Source: Chara braunii
Taxonomy: Eukaryota; Streptophyta; Charophyceae; Charales; Characeae
Direction of reading: 5' to 3'
Assembly (NCBI GenBank): GCA_003427395.1
Contig: BFEA01000119.1
Coordinates: 1,252,374 to 1,289,172 of the forward strand
DNA: 36,799 nucleotides
Part shown: positions 32,252 to 36,799 of the stretch, in pieces
Numbering within the stretch: position 1 is the stretch's first letter
Layout of the letters: every line of letters starts with the position of its first letter
The notes under the pieces: generated by a model
Databases searched by the model: none
What the model was told of the DNA's origin: nothing
What the model saw: only the letters and a program-made list of their open reading frames with translations
Position numbers and translations under genes: made by a program

Positions 32252-32951
32252 TGCAGTGACCCGCTTCATATGCCTCGTTGAATATCTAAGGGCTTGGCCA
32301 GGCCACAACCCGGCCTTAGGCTGAAAGGGCAAAAGATCTTCGTTGGCACTGTGGACGACGACGCGAGACTGCTGTTTGCTTGCATGTTGGCGCTTTCTGC
32401 TTCAGCGCCAGCCTCTGCTGACGTGGCGCAAGGCCACGCTGTCTTCGACAATGCTGATGCGGCGCATGCCACTCTGTCTTCATTGCTGACGTGGCATTTG
32501 CCACTCTGTCTACATTGTTGAGTTGGACGCGACAAGGAGGGAGATCGGGATTTGTGGATGATTGAGAGGGAATGGGATACTTACCTGATTGTGATGTCAA
32601 TACTATGTGTTGATGATCGTCTCCAACGTCTTCACGAGAGAACTGTGCCACGTGGCACTTCAATGTGATAAGGACCTGTCGACTCGTTGCTGGATATTGT
32701 TTTGCCTACGTAGGGGGAGAAAGGAAGCCCGGAGAAGGACTGGGAATTGTTGGGCTACTCTCTTTGTGGTCATTAATGGGTACTATCTCTTCCACCTTCT
32801 AATCTGTCTATTCCCCCTCCACTCTCTTCGTCTACTAGTAACGAGACATTGTATCAAAGATCACATACATGATTATTGGAGACATTGTTCAAAGTTGAGT
32901 TACTTTGTATTTCGACATCTGGCGAGTATCTTACAGACTGGGTTCATTACA
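32252..32951 (+). mobile_element. Element A, 3' LTR (internally deleted)
   Basis: It starts TGCAGTGACCCGCTTC and ends GACTGGGTTCATTACA, collinear with 15789-16839. About 370 bp are missing between AGGGCAAAAGATCTTCG and TTGGCACTGTGGACGACG. It carries TGACGTGG at 32419-32426 and 32487-32494; the second is TGATGTGG in the 5' copy. Confidence 0.93.
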
Positions 32952-32955
32952 TCCC
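32952..32955. repeat. Target site duplication TCCC, right copy (element A)
   Basis: It matches 15785-15788 and directly follows the CATTACA end of the 3' LTR. Confidence 0.9.
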
Positions 32956-33440
32956 TCCCAAACTCAGATTTCTCCAACTTGAGATGGAGTTGCGTTTCCT
33001 TGAGGATGTTTAACACTTCCTCAAGGTGTCTCATGTGCTCATCCATCGATTTGTTGAAGATCAGAATATCGTCTAACAGGTAGACAACAACAAATCGGTT
33101 GATCTGATTGCGAAATACCTTGTCCATGGGACTTTGAAAGGTGGTTAGTGCATTCGTGAGACCGAAGGGCATCTCGATGAATTTGTATAGCCCGTCGTGA
33201 GTCTTGAATGCAGTCTTGTGCTGGTCCGTAGGATTAACCTCAATCTGGTGGTAACGAGACTTGAGATTTATCTAGGAGAAGACATTGCAGTTACCCGCAG
33301 CATCCAGCAAATCATCAATGTGTGGCAATGGATATGCATTCTTTCTTGTGATGCGGTTTAGACCGCGGTAATCATTACTCATTCGGAGTTTGCCTCCTTT
33401 CTTTGGGACAAACAAAACTCGTGCACAAAATTTAGGGTGC
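32956..33440 (-). pseudogene. Element C, reverse transcriptase (right half)
   Basis: Read on the minus strand from 33440: [38 protein letters not shown], a TAG after NVFS, LKSRYHQIEV (Arg for the usual Gly), [13 protein letters not shown] and VVVYLLDDILIF. The catalytic box has an extra codon: YLLDD at 33068-33085 instead of YLDD. The frame ends in LEKSEFG at the TCCC insertion site, and the protein continues at 15788. On its upstream side the homology breaks near 33435, where the hairpin array region begins, so C's protease and gag are absent. Confidence 0.9.
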
Positions 33441-33448
33441 CTGAACAG

Positions 33449-34525
33449 GAGGATGGGCACCCTAAGTTGGGAAGTCTCAGAATCCTGGTGTTTCTTTTGT
33501 GGGTTGCTGAAAGCAGAGCTGGGAATACAGTAAGTTGTGTGGACCTAGTTCTGTGTGTGTGTTCTTCTGAGGGGGACACGGGTATAAGGCTGAGCGTACC
33601 CTTAAGTTAGGGCGGCTCAGTCATAAGCCATGAACATGAAGGTCAACCAAAAGTATACAACTTTACTATACGTTATACGAACAATATCATCTGGCAGACC
33701 GGGCACCCTAAGTTAGGAAAGCCAGTCAATAAGTCAGGTAGAACAAGAAGAGGAGAAAAACTACGAAGAATACAATGAAGGTAACTAGGGCAGGCTGAGC
33801 GTACCCTTAAGTTAGGGCGGCTCAGTCCTATGCTCGTAATAAGACAATGGATCAAAGAGTTAGGATAAACTTGTTTTATTTTCCCTTCTAAACATAAGGC
33901 AGGATTGGATGTCTCCCTAAGTTGGGTAGGTTTGATTATCTGCCTAATAAGAGAGAAACGTATGAAGTTTGTGCAAGTATCAATGGTTGTTCTCCTATAT
34001 TGTCGTTACGGAGGCTAAGTGTACCCTTAATTTAGGAAGGCTTAGTCATACGTCGTGTGTACCTTGTTCAGGCAGACTATATCTTATGTACCTAAACTGT
34101 TTAAGCTAGCTAGGCGTACCCTTAAGTTAGGGCGGCCTAGTGATATGCTTTTGTCGTTGATGTTATGTAGGTTGGACGTACCCTTAAGTTAGGGCGGTCT
34201 GACCATTCGTTGTTCGTACTTCTTATAGGGAGGTTAGGCACACCCCTAAGTTGGGGTAGCCTAATCCTATGCCCTATGTAACTTTGTTTAGAGTTGGCTA
34301 GGCATACCCTTAAGTTAGGGCAGTCTAGTTTTATGCTTTATGGAGTCAATTAAGCAGAAGCCAGGCGTACCCTTAAGTTAGGGCGGTCTGGTCATATGTT
34401 TTATGACTAGAGCTTATCTGGTGTTGGGCATACCCTTAAGTTAGGGCAGTCCAGTTGTGTGTACTTTACTTGTTTACGAGGCAGGTTGGGCATACCCTTA
34501 AGTTAGGGCCTTGTCTGATCCTATG
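33449..34525 (+). repeat. Array of thirteen covarying hairpins with TAAGTT loop
   Basis: Thirteen units share the core ACCCTTAAGTTAGGGC, a short stem CCCT/AGGG closing a TAAGTT loop. An outer arm has consensus GGYTRRGC on the left and GYYYARYC on the right. Loops start at 33463, 33603, 33709, 33808, 33918, 34028, 34123, 34185, 34247, 34311, 34374, 34437 and 34499. The last seven are 62-64 bp apart, the earlier ones 95-140 bp. Arms differ between units but stay paired: CTGAGC/GCTCAG, CTAAG/CTTAG, CTAGGC/GCCTAG, TTAGGC/GCCTAA, CCAGGC/GTCTGG. The inner stem also covaries (CCCC/GGGG in unit 9). Many units are followed by TCATATGCTTTATG-like sequence. No known family comes to mind. The strand is inferred from the G.T pairs. 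Confidence 0.9.
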
Positions 34526-34889
34526 CCATAAGTGAGGGGGTTTACTAAAGGGTAAGAACTGAATGATCCAACGAACTACTTGGACGAACTGATGTGGGAT
34601 TGTGAGAGGTGCTTGGTTATGCGTGCTTGAGGGCTCTCACTTGGGCCGTCTTTTCGATAAGTTAGTTGCTGTAGATGCTCGCCACACGCGGGAGCCATAG
34701 GTAAATCAGATGGATGGTGGGAGGGAGAACTTGGGATGAAGATAGGACTAACTCTGCTAGGAGTTAGGACCAATGCTAGCCCACAGTCTCATCTAGAAGC
34801 CGAACTGGCTATCATTGATCCTGAATCGTCAAGCAGGTGTTAGAAGATATTCCCAAGTATAGTTTGCTGTGTCTTTCTGTCTTTTCAGC
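34526..34889. other. Unassigned stretch after the hairpin array
   Basis: I see no gene, repeat or element end here. The hairpin periodicity stops after 34525. Confidence 0.6.
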
Positions 34890-34901
34890 TTTATATAAAT
34901 A
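34890..34901 (+). promoter_or_regulatory. TATA-like box
   Basis: TTTATATAAATA lies 18 bp before the first copy of a direct repeat. It is a good TATA-box match on either strand but has no identified transcript. Confidence 0.35.
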
Positions 34902-34919
34902 TTGGCGGTCTCCTGTTCT

Positions 34920-35046
34920 TACGGGAAGCGCTGCCGAAATTCCTACAAATCTGGAAGAGTTAGTTATTTTTTAGCTTGTAGAAATTCTGGAAAGGCACTT
35001 TTCCTACGGGAAGCGCTGCCCAAATTTCGTAGAATTTGGGGAGTTA
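34920..35046. repeat. Direct repeat pair TACGGGAAGCGCTGCC
   Basis: Copies at 34920-34963 and 35005-35046 share TACGGGAAGCGCTGCC, an AAATT..TA block, and end in GAGTTA. CTTTTCAGCT flanks the pair at 34881-34890 and again near 35053. Each copy holds the palindrome AGCGCT. Confidence 0.8.
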
Positions 35047-35059
35047 TAATATCTTTTCA

Positions 35060-36299
35060 GCTAGGAGCTACTTTGTAGATCTACCCTGATTAGAGGAAAG
35101 ACTCGGTGACTTGGTACTAGTAGAGGAGTTAGGTAACAACTAGGGGAACGTTTTCCCCTCGACATAAATAGTACTTTTTCTTTGGCCTGTACTGTGATGT
35201 TGGTTTCAGTGTTTTCACTTGAAGGTTTGATCTGGTCAGCCTATTCCTTCCAAAGGACCATTCTTTTGTTATTACTGATAACAGGTCGGTTGCCGATTCG
35301 TCGGTTTACGACTCAACCCCAATTCACTCTCAGTACTCAACCTAAAAAGGCTTTAGCTCATGTGATTTTTTTGTTTTGTTAAGATTTCACCCGGACTTTT
35401 ATTGAATGGCCATTTAACAAAGGTACCGAGTATTTATTTATGGTTGGTTGGCAGGAGGTTGGGGCTTGCATGGCGGAAGCGAGGGGTATGAGTATAGAGA
35501 CTGGTTGGAGTTGACTCCGTGTAGTGTGTGGACTTTTGCTTGGCTCTTTGATGTGATTGCATGTATGTTCTGTGGCTCAAATTATTGGATTGGACTGCCT
35601 GCAATCTCACATATATGTATGGCTATGAGGAGTCCCATTGTGATTGTGAGATGTGATCGTCACATATCTAATCCCCTGTATATCTATCTGTACACACATA
35701 CGTGTGAGGTGTTTGCGCGACCTATTGTGACCGTGTGCAAGGGTTAAACAAATTATACCTTGAGAGAAAAGGAAGATCCCCTTTGACCTTTTGCTTTTTA
35801 GAGTTGTTATAGTTGGACGTTGTTGTCCGTGGCAGCCGTCAAAGTCAAACCCCTTGATTTTGGCTACCACGACAGCCTTGAAACTGTCTACTCAACCCCT
35901 CTGCATAGGGTGCAGAAGAGGGTGTGGTCTTTATCCGCACATGGCGGTTGTCTGGCGTTGAGAGATTACCCCTCAAGGTGCTTGTCAACCGACACTTGAG
36001 TGTCGAACATGACCCTCGAGGCTATCAAGGGCCGCAAGGCTACGAGTACCATATGGCACCCCATCAGCGCGAATGCTTGCGTGTGCCCGCATGGCTGGTC
36101 GATATGAGGAGGCCATGCGCTCGCTCGACACTTATACGGAAGTCCAGCGCGCGATACCTATCTGAATTTTGTCGCATAAAGCTATGGGTCGGATACTGAA
36201 GGGACTAGGAGTATTGTTGTGTGGTAGGGTTGTTTGTAGCAGTTGTTTTGTGTGTTCCCGTGTGTTATGCGTGGTAAGTGTGAATATTGTGGTGTAACG
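35060..36299. other. Unassigned stretch, no gene recognised
   Basis: Short open frames only (99 codons or fewer), none with a motif I know. The composition is mixed, with a TG/CA-rich part near 35600-35710. It could be host intergenic DNA or a very old repeat. Confidence 0.5.
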
Positions 36300-36799
36300 C
36301 GTGGTGCGTGTAGCGCGTCCTAGTCGACCGACGTCGAATCATGTTTGGGACTTCAGCCCCCTAGTGCGTCGATTCGCGTACGGGTTTGATTTGTGGGCGT
36401 TCGACCGCGCGTACCCCCTATGCTACAACGAGCGAGAAACGCCCTTAGTTGGACCACCTCTGCAATTGCATACGAAAAACCTTCGTATGTGGTTCAGTAG
36501 CTCGGCGGGGATACACCCACCTAAGGGATGGTGACAGCTCCCGCAGGTGGAGGTAAGCGGTGCCTCGCATGACCCTGTCCTGTCGTAGGGGCTTGCGAGA
36601 GGTACGGTTGGCGCACTCGGCCGGAGCGGCAAACACTCTCCGCGATAAGTCCTGCCAAATCCTGCGTGACGCGGCCGGGAGGGTCCCCGTGCGGGACCGA
36701 TGCGCACGACACCGTAATAGTCGACGATAGGACTAGTCTTCCAGCGCTGGGCGCTGATAGAGTAGAGGAGCGCATGGCGGGAGAGATGGTGACGGCGGC
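36300..36799. other. CpG-rich end region with two perfect hairpins
   Basis: CpG dinucleotides are visibly denser than in the neighbouring sequence. CATACGAA (36469-36476) and TTCGTATG (36482-36489) form an 8-bp perfect stem with a 5-base loop. GGTCCC (36682-36687) and GGGACC (36693-36698) form a 6-bp stem. No tRNA, rRNA or protein is recognised, and the region runs off the window. Confidence 0.55.

Noticed and set aside
33449-34525. CRISPR array
   Set aside because: The units are palindromic and spaced, but the arms vary between units, the spacers are related to each other rather than unique, and the setting is eukaryotic.
36480-36620. tRNA- or rRNA-like sequence
   Set aside because: TGGTTCAGTAGCTCGG looks tRNA-like at first, but no cloverleaf can be drawn and no rRNA core motif is present.

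Overview
This is eukaryotic, plant-type nuclear DNA made almost entirely of decayed Ty3/gypsy LTR retrotransposons. Primer-binding sites resembling the 3' end of plant initiator tRNA-Met, CCHC gag proteins, and the order protease, RT, RNase H, integrase in pol all fit. The protein style (coiled-coil gag starting near VTTRG, integrase tails with VFHASKLLPY) reminds me of charophyte algae such as Chara braunii. That is recollection, not a search result. I see no host protein-coding gene that I can defend.

Left part (1-13.7 kb). A truncated family-A element (A1, minus strand) gives an LTR fragment at 1-642 and the end of its integrase at 668-1506. A solo LTR of family B lies at 2382-3629, flanked by a perfect 4-bp target duplication, ATGT. 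Element D (minus strand) follows: 3' LTR 4347-5057, broken pol 5147-8018, gag 8230-10204, a 1.5-kb leader, and 5' LTR 11751-12491. Behind it lie a leader-like remnant and the LTR plus primer-binding site of a further element, E (13197-13651). E abuts the broken end of element C.

Middle and right part (13.7-33.4 kb). Element C (minus strand) is split in its reverse transcriptase. One half is at 13652-15788 and the other at 32956-33440. Between them sits element A (plus strand, 15789-32951) flanked by a 4-bp TCCC duplication. A is itself split in its gag by element B (plus strand, 18318-26940), whose right flank GGGG rejoins A's gag frame. So B sits in A, and A sits in C. Probably D sits in E, and E in C. 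Every pol gene carries stops, frameshifts or deletions, so none of these copies looks autonomous.

Right end (33.4-36.8 kb). There are no recognisable genes here. From 33449 to 34525 lie thirteen related imperfect hairpins. They share a TAAGTT loop, have arms that change sequence while keeping base pairing, and the last seven have a 62-64 bp period. In the well-formed arms the non-Watson-Crick pairs are all G.T on the plus strand, which points to selection on a plus-strand RNA. This is the most unusual structure in the window. The remainder holds a small direct repeat next to a TATA-like box and a CpG-rich terminal 500 bp with two short perfect hairpins.
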